Shown: positions 8,437-16,620 of the stretch, one piece after another
Layout: each line of letters starts with the position of its first letter
How positions within the stretch are numbered: the stretch's first letter is position 1
Source: Azorhizobium oxalatiphilum
GTDB taxonomy: Bacteria > Pseudomonadota > Alphaproteobacteria > Rhizobiales > Xanthobacteraceae
Assembly (NCBI RefSeq): GCF_014635325.1
Contig: NZ_BMCT01000007.1
Coordinates: forward strand, 186,001-250,000
Direction of reading: 5' to 3'
Length of the DNA stretch: 64,000 nucleotides
Made by a program: the position numbers and the translations under genes
Notes under the pieces: generated by a model
The model's database searches: none
The model's input: only the letters and a program-made list of their open reading frames with translations
What the model was told of the DNA's origin: nothing

Positions 8437-9069
8437 ATGACCCTCGTCGAACAGCCTTTGGGCACGCCTTTCGCGGAGAGCTGTATCCCCGTCCTCGAAA
8501 CCGAACGGCTCGTGCTCCGCGCGCCGCGCATCGAGGACGTGCCGGCCGTGGCGGCCCTTGCCAACAACCACCGGATCGCCGAGATGACGGCGAACCTGCC
8601 CTATCCCTATCGCCTGTCCGACGCCCGTACCTTCGTGGAGACGCTGGCCCAGGGTCCGGACGCCACCACCTTCGCGCTCTTCCTGAAAAGCGAGGGTAAT
8701 CAAGAATTTGCGGGCATGTGCAGCTTCGGCCGCCGGCCGCCGGAGACGGTCCACGAGATCGGCTACTGGATCGGCGAGCCCTTCTGGGGCAAGGGCATTG
8801 CCACCGAGGCCATGCGCGCCGTGATCGACTACGCCTTCTCGGAGACGGACATCGACCAGCTGGCCGCCGCCGCCCGCGTGGTCAATCCCGCCTCCCGCCG
8901 GGTGCTGGAGAAGTGCGCCTTCCAGTGGTCGGGCGTCGGCCTGTGCCGGGTCAAGGCGCTGTCCGCCTCGGTGCCCGTGGACCGGTTCCAGCTCGACCGG
9001 CGCACCTGGGCCTCGCTCCGCGCCTGGGGCGCCGCTGCCATGCCCATGCGGCGGGAATTCGCCCACTGA
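8437..9069 (+). CDS. GNAT-family N-acetyltransferase, RimJ/RimL type
   Basis: The 210-residue protein shows the RimJ/RimL layout: [15 protein letters not shown] near the N-terminus, the motif-A-like [20 protein letters not shown] segment that binds acetyl-CoA, and [14 protein letters not shown] near the end. It should transfer an acetyl group from acetyl-CoA to a protein N-terminus or small amine; the substrate cannot be told. Its position downstream of rplU-rpmA is a common arrangement in Hyphomicrobiales. The ATG at 8437 is chosen because GGAG lies eight bases upstream; an in-frame TTG at 8413 is less likely. Confidence 0.85.
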   Translation: MTLVEQPLGTPFAESCIPVLETERLVLRAPRIEDVPAVAALANNHRIAEMTANLPYPYRLSDARTFVETLAQGPDATTFALFLKSEGNQEFAGMCSFGRRPPETVHEIGYWIGEPFWGKGIATEAMRAVIDYAFSETDIDQLAAAARVVNPASRRVLEKCAFQWSGVGLCRVKALSASVPVDRFQLDRRTWASLRAWGAAAMPMRREFAH

Positions 9070-9077
9070 GGTGAACC

Positions 9078-9100
9078 GGGCGGTCCATCCGGGACCGCCC
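9078..9100 (+). terminator. Hairpin after the acetyltransferase gene
   Basis: A nine-base perfect stem GGGCGGTCC/GGACCGCCC lies eight bases after the stop. No U-run follows, so it may act with Rho or as an RNA 3' end stabiliser. Confidence 0.45.
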
Positions 9101-9526
9101 ATCCTCCCCCCCTTACCGTCCGAATGTGCCACGGCCGCGATGGCCCTCTGGCAGCGTGACGACCCGTCATGGCCATGGGTCGCCCCTTCCCGGTGGTCCA
9201 TTCCTGTTGTGCCGGAATCGTGTCGCCACAAGCCTCGGCGCGGGTGCGTGCAACGGACAGTGCCGGATGGCACAGGGATGGACAGGGACATGTCCGCCGG
9301 GTGGCACATTGGCTCTCCCCGGCGAGCGGCTCCAGCACGCGTTAGGCGTATCCGGAAACCTCCCGTCGCTCTCCGGTGCCGATCTCCCCGGCTCCCCCTT
9401 GCCAGCAGCCCCCCGGTCGGGTTTGGGTGGGGCATCGGTGGTGCGACAATCCTGAGCGTAAGCGATGGATGCACCCTCATCAGTCCTGTGCGCAGCCTGA
9501 GGTTGCGTCCGGTGGGAAAGGCAGTG
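9101..9526. other. Intergenic region upstream of rppH
   Basis: No independent gene is supported, although the rppH frame is open far upstream. The stretch is GC-rich, contains no repeat of the window's families and presumably holds the rppH promoter. Confidence 0.45.
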
Positions 9527-10033
9527 ATGACCCGTCTGGAAGATCTCCCCTATCGCCCCTGCGTGGGTCTCGCCATCTTCAACCGGGCGGGGCAGGTGTT
9601 TCTCGGCCAGCGGCTGGGCGGGGCGGAGCATGTGGATGCCACCCATTCCTGGCAGATGCCGCAGGGTGGCATCGACAAGGGCGAGGAGCCCTATGAGGCG
9701 GCGCTGCGCGAGCTTTATGAGGAGACCTCCATCCGCTCGGTGACGAAGCTGGGCGAAGTTGAGGACTGGCTCAATTACGATCTGCCGGGCCGCGTGGCGG
9801 GCGAGGCGTGGAAGGGCAAGTATCGCGGCCAGACCCAGAAGTGGTATGCCTTCGGCTTCACGGGCGAGGAGGGCGAGATCGACATCCTCAAGCCCGGTGG
9901 CGGCGTCCACAAGCCGGAATTCTCCTCCTGGCGCTGGGACAGCCTCGATCGCGCGGCCGAACTGGTGATCCCCTTCAAGCGCCCGGTCTATGAGCGCGTG
10001 ACCCGCGAATTCCGGCGCTTCGCCAAGGCGTGA
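9527..10033 (+). CDS. rppH: RNA pyrophosphohydrolase (Nudix)
   Basis: The protein (168 aa) starts [18 protein letters not shown] and has the full Nudix box [20 protein letters not shown] at about residues 44-66. WQMPQGGID and the tail [16 protein letters not shown] are typical of RppH/IalA. It removes pyrophosphate from the 5' end of transcripts and so starts mRNA decay; in alphaproteobacteria it is also known as invasion protein A. The frame is open to 9071, but the ATG at 9527 gives the family length and has a GGGAAAGG site upstream. Confidence 0.93.
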   Translation: MTRLEDLPYRPCVGLAIFNRAGQVFLGQRLGGAEHVDATHSWQMPQGGIDKGEEPYEAALRELYEETSIRSVTKLGEVEDWLNYDLPGRVAGEAWKGKYRGQTQKWYAFGFTGEEGEIDILKPGGGVHKPEFSSWRWDSLDRAAELVIPFKRPVYERVTREFRRFAKA

Positions 10034-10558
10034 GCGTTGGGCGGTAGGATGGATCGTGGCCTCCAGCGTGCAACGGTCTTGAAGCAGTAGATTGTCATGC
10101 CCGGGCTTGACCCGGGTATCCACGTCGGGCCGACCGTGGACGGCGCCAGACCCAGGTTCTGCCCCAGCCGTTCGCGGACCAGGCCAGCACCTGCCTGGCG
10201 GGACCACGTGGATCCCCGGAAGTCGGCTTGCCGACTTCCGCACTTTGGGACCGAAGTCGGAAACATCCGACTTCGGAATCAAGTCCGGGGATGACGGTTC
10301 CTTTGCTGCATCGGTGCCCCGCGCTCCATAGCGATCCGCTAAGCCGCCCCGGTCGGCCGGCAGCCGTTCGTTCTGAAAAATAGAACGTAACGACCAACAT
10401 TATTCGACTGTTTCTCGCTATCGACCCATGGCACTGTCCGGCCCGGTTCAAGCCGGGTGGGCGTTCGCACGCCTCCAGCCCGGGCCGCCGCGATCACGCA
10501 CGGTGATCGGCCGGCGGGATCATCGGGGGCAGATGCCCCGCGTCAGTTGGAGGCCGTC
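10034..10558. other. Intergenic region with REP-like repeat upstream of wrbA
   Basis: The stretch holds a dispersed repeat (10094-10295) and then an inverted repeat CGTTCT-N7-AGAACG at 10369-10387. No gene is supported. The wrbA promoter should lie in the right half. Confidence 0.6.
10094..10295. repeat. Dispersed intergenic repeat copy 1 (GTCATGCCCGGGCTTGACCC type)
   Basis: It begins GTCATGCCCGGGC and ends with the mirrored CCGGGGATGAC, so the outer ends form an inverted repeat. Internal hairpins built from GAAGTCGGC/GCCGACTTC and CCGAAGTCGG/CCGACTTCGG are present. Related copies lie at 25092-25260, 27538-27705, 27967-28074 and 40506-40650. The sequence type is widespread between genes of Hyphomicrobiales. 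Confidence 0.8.
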
Positions 10559-11158
10559 ATGGCTAAGGTTCTGGTTCTCTATTACTCGTCCTACGGCCAT
10601 CTCGAGACCATGGCGAATGCCGTCGCCGAGGGCGCCCGCGCCGCCGGCGCCACCGTGGACGTGAAGCGCGTACCCGAGACCGCCCCCCTTGAAGTGGCCA
10701 AGGCCGCCCACTTCAAGCTCGATCAGGCGGCGCCCGTCGCCACCATCGCCGATCTGGAGCATTACGACGCCATCATCGTCGGCGCCCCGACCCGCTTCGG
10801 TCGCCTCGCCTCGCAGATGGCGTCCTTCCTCGATCAGGCCGGCGGCCTGTGGATGCGCGGCGCGCTGAACGGCAAGGTGGGCGCGGCCTTCACCTCCACC
10901 GCCACCCAGCATGGCGGCCAGGAAGTCACCCTGTTCTCCATGATCACCAACCTGCTGCACTTCGGCATGGTGATCGTGGGCCTGCCCTACAGCCATCAGG
11001 GCCAGATGAACATGACCGAGATCGTGGGCGGCTCGCCCTACGGCGCCACCACGCTGGCGGCCGGCGACGGCTCGCGCCAGCCCAGCGAGATCGATCTTGC
11101 CGGCGCCCGCCATCAGGGCGAGCTGGTGGCCAAGACCGCCGCCAAGCTGTTCTCCTGA
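10559..11158 (+). CDS. wrbA: NAD(P)H:quinone oxidoreductase, type IV
   Basis: The flavodoxin-like protein (199 aa) begins [18 protein letters not shown], the FMN phosphate-binding loop, and has [14 protein letters not shown] and [12 protein letters not shown], all diagnostic of WrbA. It reduces quinones by two electrons with FMN and protects against oxidative stress as a cytosolic tetramer. A GGAGG site precedes the ATG. It is monocistronic, with a strong terminator 23 bases after the stop. Confidence 0.96.
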   Translation: MAKVLVLYYSSYGHLETMANAVAEGARAAGATVDVKRVPETAPLEVAKAAHFKLDQAAPVATIADLEHYDAIIVGAPTRFGRLASQMASFLDQAGGLWMRGALNGKVGAAFTSTATQHGGQEVTLFSMITNLLHFGMVIVGLPYSHQGQMNMTEIVGGSPYGATTLAAGDGSRQPSEIDLAGARHQGELVAKTAAKLFS

Positions 11159-11181
11159 TCCTCTGATCAGTCCTTTGCGAG

Positions 11182-11221
11182 AGGGCCGGTCCGGCGTTTG
11201 CCGGGCCGGCCCTTTTTGTTT
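11182..11221 (+). terminator. Rho-independent terminator of wrbA
   Basis: AGGGCCGGTCCGGC pairs with GCCGGGCCGGCCCT across a GTTT loop and is followed by TTTTTGTTT. Confidence 0.9.
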
Positions 11222-11347
11222 CTGATGGTGGGCGGCGCGCGTGCTCAGCCGCCCGTCTCGCCATTTGTCGGTCCCTGACGCCCGTCGCGGCCGGGCTCGG
11301 CGACCTGTGACGTTGGGCGGATGATCAGTATGGGATCGTCCTCGCCC

Positions 11348-11710
11348 TCACACCCAGTAATACGGCGTCCGGTAATAATCGTGGACGCGCGTTTCGTAGT
11401 CGCGGCCCCAGTCGGGCTGGTCGTCGGCGGCGAAGTGGGGCGCGCTTTTCAGTTCGTCGCTGGTCACGTTCACCAGATAGCCCTTGCTGTCCACGTCGTA
11501 GCGCAGCGTGGACCAGGGCAGCGGGTGATAATGCTCGCCAATGCCCAGAAAGCCGCCGAACGACATCACCGCATAGGCTACCTTGCCCGTGGCCTTGTCG
11601 ATCATCACGTCGTGAATGGTGCCGATCTTCTCGCCGTCGGGGCTGTAGACGGTGGTGCCATCCACCTTGTCGCCCGCGATCAGGGTGGTGGTTTCCTGCG
11701 TGGCGCCCAT
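11348..11710 (-). CDS. PRC-barrel domain protein (120 aa)
   Basis: The protein contains one PRC-barrel domain (about residues 10-90), seen in GTTVYSPDGEKIGTIHDVMIDK followed within the domain by GKVAYAVMSFGGFLGIGE and HPLPWSTLRYD. Such small soluble PRC-barrel proteins are frequent general-stress genes in Hyphomicrobiales; the biochemical role is unknown. The ATG at 11710 has GGAGGAG seven bases upstream. A GGAAC-N17-TGTT promoter about 32 bases upstream resembles an EcfG-type promoter. The C-terminus is rich in Tyr and Asp. Confidence 0.88.
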   Translation of the reverse strand: MGATQETTTLIAGDKVDGTTVYSPDGEKIGTIHDVMIDKATGKVAYAVMSFGGFLGIGEHYHPLPWSTLRYDVDSKGYLVNVTSDELKSAPHFAADDQPDWGRDYETRVHDYYRTPYYWV

Positions 11711-11741
11711 GGTCTCCTCCTGTGACTGTTCTTGAAGGCAC

Positions 11742-11767
11742 AACACCGCAGTCCGGCCGCACGTTCC
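11742..11767 (-). promoter_or_regulatory. Candidate EcfG (general stress) promoter of the PRC-barrel gene
   Basis: Read on the minus strand, GGAAC is followed after 17 bases by TGTT, one mismatch from the alphaproteobacterial EcfG consensus GGAAC-N16/17-CGTT. The -10 element ends 31 bases before the ATG. Confidence 0.5.
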
Positions 11768-12117
11768 GTAACGTAAGTTTGTGCACGTGCGGGGCGCCCG
11801 GCGGCGGTCTGCCGCAGGGCGCGCGGCTACGCCCATCCGCTGCAACGGGTCTTCGGTCTTCCCTGTAATCATTATAAATCATTGACCTTGAGGCCTTTTT
11901 TCAAACTCCCTATGGTTCCGCACGACGTTGGCGCGAGTGGTGGCGTGCGGGCGTTCCGCATGCCCCTTCGTGTTGCCCCGGGTTCAATGGCGCGCTCAAA
12001 ACTCCATCCAGCCTTCGCCAGAGCCGTCCGGCACCCTGCCGGCTTGGCCATCCGGCCGGACTTCGCCGTTGGCGCGCCCGCCGCCGGAACGGGTTGCCCC
12101 GTGCACCGGGTCGCGCC
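11768..12117. other. Divergent intergenic region upstream of the fecI-like gene
   Basis: No gene is supported here. AT-rich sequence at about 11869-11905 is a likely promoter area, but I cannot assign boxes or a Fur/Irr/RirA site with confidence. Confidence 0.4.
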
Positions 12118-12621
12118 ATGAGCTGGGATCTGCACGATCTGTTCGTGCGCCATGCGCGCGACATCACCGCCGCCTTGCGCCGGCGCGGGCTCACCGAGGA
12201 AACGGCGGCCGATCTCACGCAGGACACCTTCGTGCGCGTGCTGGTCTCCCCGCCCGGCCAGACGGCCACCACCCACAATCCCGCCGCCTATCTGTTCCGC
12301 GTCGCCCGCAATCTGTGCGTGGATCACAAGCGGCGCGAGCGGGTGCTGCCCGGTGTCGATCTCTCGCCCGATGACTTTTCGGCCATTGTCGATCCCGCGC
12401 CCTCGCCGGAGGCCACCCTCTACAGCCGCCAGCGGCTGGAGCTGACGGAAGCGGCGCTGGCGGAATTGCCGGAGCGCACCCGCAGGGCCTTCCAGATGCA
12501 CCGGGTGGAGGAGATGACCCTCGCCGAGGTGGCGGCGGAACTGGGCCTCTCCACATCGCGCACCTGGACCCTGATCCGCGATGCCTATGAGCATATCGCT
12601 GCCCGTTTGACGGGGCTGTGA
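12118..12621 (+). CDS. FecI-like ECF sigma factor
   Basis: The 167-residue protein has sigma region 2 (DLHDLFVRHARDI, DLTQDTFVRVL, AYLFRVARNLCVDHKRRER) and region 4 (AALAELPERTRRAFQMHRVE, then MTLAEVAAELGLSTSRTWTLI). It lacks regions 1 and 3, as in ECF sigma factors of the iron-starvation group. It should direct RNA polymerase to the adjacent TonB receptor promoter when released by a signal through the FecR-like partner encoded 111 bases downstream. The ATG at 12118 is chosen by homology; an upstream GTG at 12094 is in frame. Confidence 0.88.
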   Translation: MSWDLHDLFVRHARDITAALRRRGLTEETAADLTQDTFVRVLVSPPGQTATTHNPAAYLFRVARNLCVDHKRRERVLPGVDLSPDDFSAIVDPAPSPEATLYSRQRLELTEAALAELPERTRRAFQMHRVEEMTLAEVAAELGLSTSRTWTLIRDAYEHIAARLTGL

Positions 12622-12732
12622 TAAGCATCCATCCGGAATTTTGAGAAAAATCGCGCCGCTCATCCGTAAGGCATGATGGGAGCGCGATGGCTCCCGCTCA
12701 GCCGGACACGCTCCGGAGCCGGAAGGATCCGC

Positions 12733-13683
12733 ATGACAGAGATGCCGGAGGCGCGCCGTCTGTTTCGGGAAGCGGCCGATCTCGCCATCCGCCTGCAGAA
12801 CGATCCGGCCAATCCGGTGTCGCAGGAGATGGTGCGCCTGTGGGTGGCGCGCGGCCCGGCGCATGCGACGGCGTGGGCGCAGGTGGCCGAGATCCACGGC
12901 ATGACCGGCTCCATCCTCGCCGCCCAACGCAAGGCCGAAAGCGGGCGCGGGCTCTCCCGCCGCACGCTGCTGGCGGGCGGCGTTCTGGCGCTGGGGGCGG
13001 CGGGGGCAGGGTCGCTGGTGCTGCCCCAGGCGATGCTGCAGGCGCGGGCCGATTACGTCACCCACACCGCCGAGATCCGGCGCATCGACCTGCCGGACGG
13101 CAGCATCATGACCCTCGGCCCGGACAGCGCGGTGGGGCTCGCCTATACGCCGCAGAACCGGGGCGTCACGCTGCTGGCGGGCATGGCCTATTTCGAGGTG
13201 GCCGGTGCGGCGGCGCCGTTTCGGGTGGTGTTCGAGGATGTGGCCGCCACGGCCTCGGACAGCCTGTTCGATGTGTCGAGCGACGGCGGCTTCCTCTCGG
13301 TTTCGGTCGGGCAGGGGGAGGTGGAGGTGCATGAGCCGCACAGCGTGCTGAAGAGCGGCGCGCGGCTGGTGGCCGGCGACTGGCTGACGCTGGGCATGAG
13401 CTCCCATGAGGTGACGCGGGGCACCCGCGAGACGTTTCAGGTGGGCGCCTGGCGCGAGGGTGTGATCGTGGCCGAGCGCGAGACGGTCTCCGCCATGGTG
13501 GCGAAGATCGCCCGCTGGCAGCCCGGCCGGGTGGTGGTGGCCGATCCCTTCCTCGGTGCCCGCGTGGTGAGCGGCGTGTTCGATCTGAAGGAGCCGCTGA
13601 GCGCGCTGGAAGCGGTGGTGCGGCCGTTTGGCGCGCATGTGCGCCGGGTGGGCGGCTATGTGACGGTGATCTCGCCGGTGTGA
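12733..13683 (+). CDS. FecR-like anti-sigma/signal-transducing protein
   Basis: The 316-residue protein has an N-terminal DUF4880-type segment (about residues 5-50: FREAADLAIRLQ, MVRLWVARGPAHATAWAQV) that binds the sigma factor in this family. A single membrane-spanning stretch follows an SRR motif near residue 80 (TLLAGGVLALGAAGAGSL). Then comes the periplasmic FecR domain (IDLPDGSIMTLGPDSAV). It passes the signal from the outer-membrane receptor to the FecI-like sigma factor. GGAAGGA lies at good distance before the ATG at 12733. The receptor gene follows 439 bases downstream. Confidence 0.88.
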   Translation: MTEMPEARRLFREAADLAIRLQNDPANPVSQEMVRLWVARGPAHATAWAQVAEIHGMTGSILAAQRKAESGRGLSRRTLLAGGVLALGAAGAGSLVLPQAMLQARADYVTHTAEIRRIDLPDGSIMTLGPDSAVGLAYTPQNRGVTLLAGMAYFEVAGAAAPFRVVFEDVAATASDSLFDVSSDGGFLSVSVGQGEVEVHEPHSVLKSGARLVAGDWLTLGMSSHEVTRGTRETFQVGAWREGVIVAERETVSAMVAKIARWQPGRVVVADPFLGARVVSGVFDLKEPLSALEAVVRPFGAHVRRVGGYVTVISPV

Positions 13684-13752
13684 GGGGATGGGGAGCTGGC
13701 GGCCGGGGCCGACATAGAGGCCTTCTCCAGCTTCTGCTGTTCCCTCCGATTT

Positions 13753-13890
13753 CCCCCTCCCCCCTTGCGGGGGAGGGCAGGGAGGGGGGTAACGCGGCTG
13801 CGTCTGTCCGGCCGACACGTTTTCGGAAACTTGCTTTTGCGGTGAGGGCATTACCCCCCTCTCCAACTCTCCCCCGCAAGGGGGGAGAGA
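13753..13890. repeat. REP-like doublet (BIME-like) copy 1
   Basis: A right-type arm with GCGGGGGAGGGCAGGGAG and a left-type arm with CCCCTCTCCAACTCTCCCCC lie inverted to each other, separated by about 58 bases, and can fold into one long imperfect stem-loop. The same element type recurs at 27806-27931, 28175-28301 and 60940-61071. Confidence 0.75.
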
Positions 13891-14011
13891 GCCCGTTGCA
13901 CGGTGTGGCGGGATGCCCCGCGAGAAAAATCCGCGGATCGCAGGAAAAATCGAAAACCCGTTCGTAAAGCACCATAGGGGCTGTGCGCGTCGCTATACGA
14001 GACGGCCGCCC

Positions 14012-14036
14012 ATAGAGAGCGTTTTACGTTCTCTAT
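14012..14036. promoter_or_regulatory. Operator-like palindrome upstream of the TonB receptor gene
   Basis: ATAGAGAGCG-TTTTA-CGTTCTCTAT has ten-base arms with one mismatch. It ends 86 bases before the receptor ATG. It is not a classical Fur box or ICE motif, so the binding protein is unknown. Confidence 0.45.
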
Positions 14037-14122
14037 CAAAGCATTAGAGGCTGATTCACCGAGCAGGTCGATTCAACCTGATCGGATCAGGCTCTAGGGA
14101 CGTGACGAACGGAGTGGCCGGT

Positions 14123-16537
14123 ATGGGGTATGGGTTCAAGGCGAACGCGGGTCGGGGATGGGGTACGGCCGGGCGTGGCGCGCTGGTGGCGGCGCTGCTG
14201 GCCACCACGGGGATCGCAGGCACCGTGATGCTGCCCGGCGCGGCGCGGGCGCAGGCCCAGGCGAGCTTCAACATTCCCGCCGGTTCGCTGGCCCAGGCGC
14301 TGGCCGCTTTCGGCCGCCAGTCGGGCACCCAGCTCTCCTATGAGGCCGCCATCGTCAGCGGCAAGTCCTCCCCCGGCGTGCAGGGCGTGGTGCCGCGCGA
14401 GCAGGCTCTGGCCCGCATCCTCCAGGGCTCCGGCCTCACCTACAGCTTCACCGACAGCCGCAACGTGCTGATCCGCCGCCCGGTGGCGGCCGGCGGGGCC
14501 GACGCGGCTGGCGCCATCGCCCTCGACACGGTGGACGTGCAGGGGGCCGGCGGCACGGTTGGCTATGTGGCCACCCGCGCGGTGGCCTCCACCAAGACCG
14601 ACACCCCGCTGGTGGAAGTGCCGCAGTCCGTCACCGTGGTCAGCCGCGAGGAGCTGGACGACCGCAATGTGCAGACGCTCACCCAGGCGGTGGCCTATAC
14701 GCCGGGCGTGCGCACGGGGCAGAGCGGCTACGATCCGCGCTTCGACGTCTTCACCATCCGCGGCTTCGACACCACCTATAACGGCATCTATCGCGACGGC
14801 CTGCGCCTGCCGGGCTCCAACATGTCGGTGTTCAAGATCGAGCCCTATGGGGTGGACAGCGTGACCGTGCTGCGCGGCCCCTCGTCCGCGCTCTATGGCC
14901 TCGGTTCCCCCGGCGGCCTCGTGGACGTCACCTCCAAGCGCCCCACCGAGACCGCGTTCGGCGAGGTGGAGCTGCAGGCCGGCAATTACGACCTCTGGCA
15001 GGGCCAGTTCGACGTGGGCGGTCCCGTGGACAAGGACGGCAAGCTGCTCTACCGCCTGACCGGCGCGGTGCGCGATGCCGGCTCGCCCAACGTGCTGGGC
15101 GGCGGGGTCAACGACATGACCTATATCGCGCCGGCGATCACCTACAAGCCGAATGACAGCACGCGGATCACCATCCTCGGCGAGTACATGGACTACGAGA
15201 CCCCGGCCTCGCTGCCCTTCTACGGCTGGACCGGCGGCAGCACGGACACCTTCAGCAGGACGCCGGGCGACTATAACAGCCAGAAGCAGACCCAGTATCT
15301 CATCGGCTATCTGGCCGAGCATGACGTCAACGACATCTTCACCGTGCGCCAGAAGGTGCGTTACGGCCATGCGGACACGCAGGTGCGCTACACCGGCATG
15401 AATTCGCTGGACGAAGCCACCAACACGGCCAGCCGCTACAGCGCCTATGTGCACGACAAGATGGATTCGTTCGCCATCGACAATCAGGTGCAGGCGAAGT
15501 TCACCACCGGCGCGGTGGAGCACACGCTGCTGGTGGGCGTGGACTATACCTATCTCACCCTCGATGACGGCATCGGCTACGGCACCGCGTCGGACTACAA
15601 CTACACCTACAACATCGCCTATGGCCCGATCGTTGATCCGGATTTCAATACGTCGCGCTACAAGCAGAAGCAGAGCCAGCTCGGCCTCTATGTGCAGGAG
15701 CAGGCGAAGTTCGGCGGCTTCCTGCTGACCCTGACCGGGCGGCAGGACTTCGTGAAGACCACCAATGACGACCTGCTCGCCTACAGCAGCGAGACCCAGA
15801 AGGACGATGCCTTCACCGGCCGCGTCGGCCTGACCTATCTGTTCGACAACGGCATCGCGCCTTATGTGAGCTATTCCACCTCGTTCGCGCCCAATCTCGG
15901 CCAGGACATCAACGGCAACACCTTCTCGCCCACCACGGCCAAGCAGATCGAGGGCGGCGTGAAGTATGCGCCCACGGGCTTCGACGGCTACATCGCCGCC
16001 TCGGTGTTCCAGATCAACCAGGAGAACGGCCTCGTCACCGACGAGAGCAACCCGCTCTATCAGGTGCAGACCGGCGAGGTGCGGGCGCGCGGCTTCGAGC
16101 TGGAAGGTGTCGCCAATCTCGGCCAGGGGCTGAAGGTGCGCGGCGCCTATGCCTATCTCGACCTCACCAATGTGGCGGGCACGAGCGACACGCTCGGCCT
16201 CACCCCGTCCGGCCAGCCGCAGAACACCTTCTCGTTCTGGGCGGACTATCAGTTCCAGCCCGGCACGGTGCTGGCGGGCCTCGGCATCGGTGCCGGCGTG
16301 CGCTATACCGGCGCCACCTGGGGCAACTCGCTCAACACCTTCCAGAACAGCGCCTATACGCTGGTGGATGCCAAGCTGAGCTACGACCTCGTCAACATGG
16401 GCCAGCAGTTCAAGGGCTGGAGCATGCAGGTGAACGCGCAGAACCTGCTCGACGATGAATACATCACCTGCGATGCCGGCTATTGCTACAAGGGCATGCC
16501 GCGCACCGTCATCGCCGGCGTGAAGTATCGCTGGTGA
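14123..16537 (+). CDS. TonB-dependent siderophore receptor, FhuA/FpvA type with signalling domain
   Basis: The 804-residue outer-membrane protein has a signal peptide (cleavage probably after AARAQA near residue 43). An STN signalling domain follows (ASFNIPAGSLAQALAAFGRQ to about residue 118), as in receptors that talk to FecR/FecI. The plug domain contains PQSVTVVSREELDD and VTVLRGPSSALYGLGSPGG. A beta barrel then ends in TVIAGVKYRW with a terminal aromatic residue. The C-terminal CDAGYCYKGMPRTV resembles hydroxamate siderophore receptors. It imports a ferric siderophore. GGAG lies eight bases before the ATG at 14123; an in-frame GTG at 14102 is less likely. Confidence 0.9.
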   Translation: MGYGFKANAGRGWGTAGRGALVAALLATTGIAGTVMLPGAARAQAQASFNIPAGSLAQALAAFGRQSGTQLSYEAAIVSGKSSPGVQGVVPREQALARILQGSGLTYSFTDSRNVLIRRPVAAGGADAAGAIALDTVDVQGAGGTVGYVATRAVASTKTDTPLVEVPQSVTVVSREELDDRNVQTLTQAVAYTPGVRTGQSGYDPRFDVFTIRGFDTTYNGIYRDGLRLPGSNMSVFKIEPYGVDSVTVLRGPSSALYGLGSPGGLVDVTSKRPTETAFGEVELQAGNYDLWQGQFDVGGPVDKDGKLLYRLTGAVRDAGSPNVLGGGVNDMTYIAPAITYKPNDSTRITILGEYMDYETPASLPFYGWTGGSTDTFSRTPGDYNSQKQTQYLIGYLAEHDVNDIFTVRQKVRYGHADTQVRYTGMNSLDEATNTASRYSAYVHDKMDSFAIDNQVQAKFTTGAVEHTLLVGVDYTYLTLDDGIGYGTASDYNYTYNIAYGPIVDPDFNTSRYKQKQSQLGLYVQEQAKFGGFLLTLTGRQDFVKTTNDDLLAYSSETQKDDAFTGRVGLTYLFDNGIAPYVSYSTSFAPNLGQDINGNTFSPTTAKQIEGGVKYAPTGFDGYIAASVFQINQENGLVTDESNPLYQVQTGEVRARGFELEGVANLGQGLKVRGAYAYLDLTNVAGTSDTLGLTPSGQPQNTFSFWADYQFQPGTVLAGLGIGAGVRYTGATWGNSLNTFQNSAYTLVDAKLSYDLVNMGQQFKGWSMQVNAQNLLDDEYITCDAGYCYKGMPRTVIAGVKYRW

Positions 16538-16567
16538 GCTGACGGCGCCACGTTCGGTGCAGGCATG

Positions 16568-16603
16568 AAAAGGGGCCGGTCCGCGTTGCGGGCCGGCCCT
16601 TTT
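16568..16603. terminator. Bidirectional terminator between receptor and ppk2
   Basis: AAAAGGGGCCGGTCCGC pairs with GCGGGCCGGCCCTTTT across a short loop. It has A-runs and T-runs on both sides and lies between the convergent receptor and PPK2 genes. Confidence 0.88.
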
Positions 16604-16620
16604 GCGTTGCGGAAGCGGGC

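Larger units (their letters stand above)
13684..14122. other. Intergenic region with an inverted-repeat element and an operator-like palindrome
   Basis: The gap between fecR and the receptor gene holds a REP-like doublet (13753-13890) and a palindrome at 14012-14036. No gene is supported. The receptor promoter, presumably FecI-dependent, should lie after 13900. Confidence 0.6.

Noticed and set aside
9071-9526. An N-terminal extension of rppH in the open upstream frame
   Set aside because: The extension is Arg/Pro-rich and unlike any RppH, and the ATG at 9527 gives the usual family length with a ribosome site.
10369-10387. The inverted repeat CGTTCT-N7-AGAACG as a LexA box
   Set aside because: The alphaproteobacterial LexA site is the direct repeat GTTC-N7-GTTC, while this is inverted, and wrbA is not a typical SOS gene.
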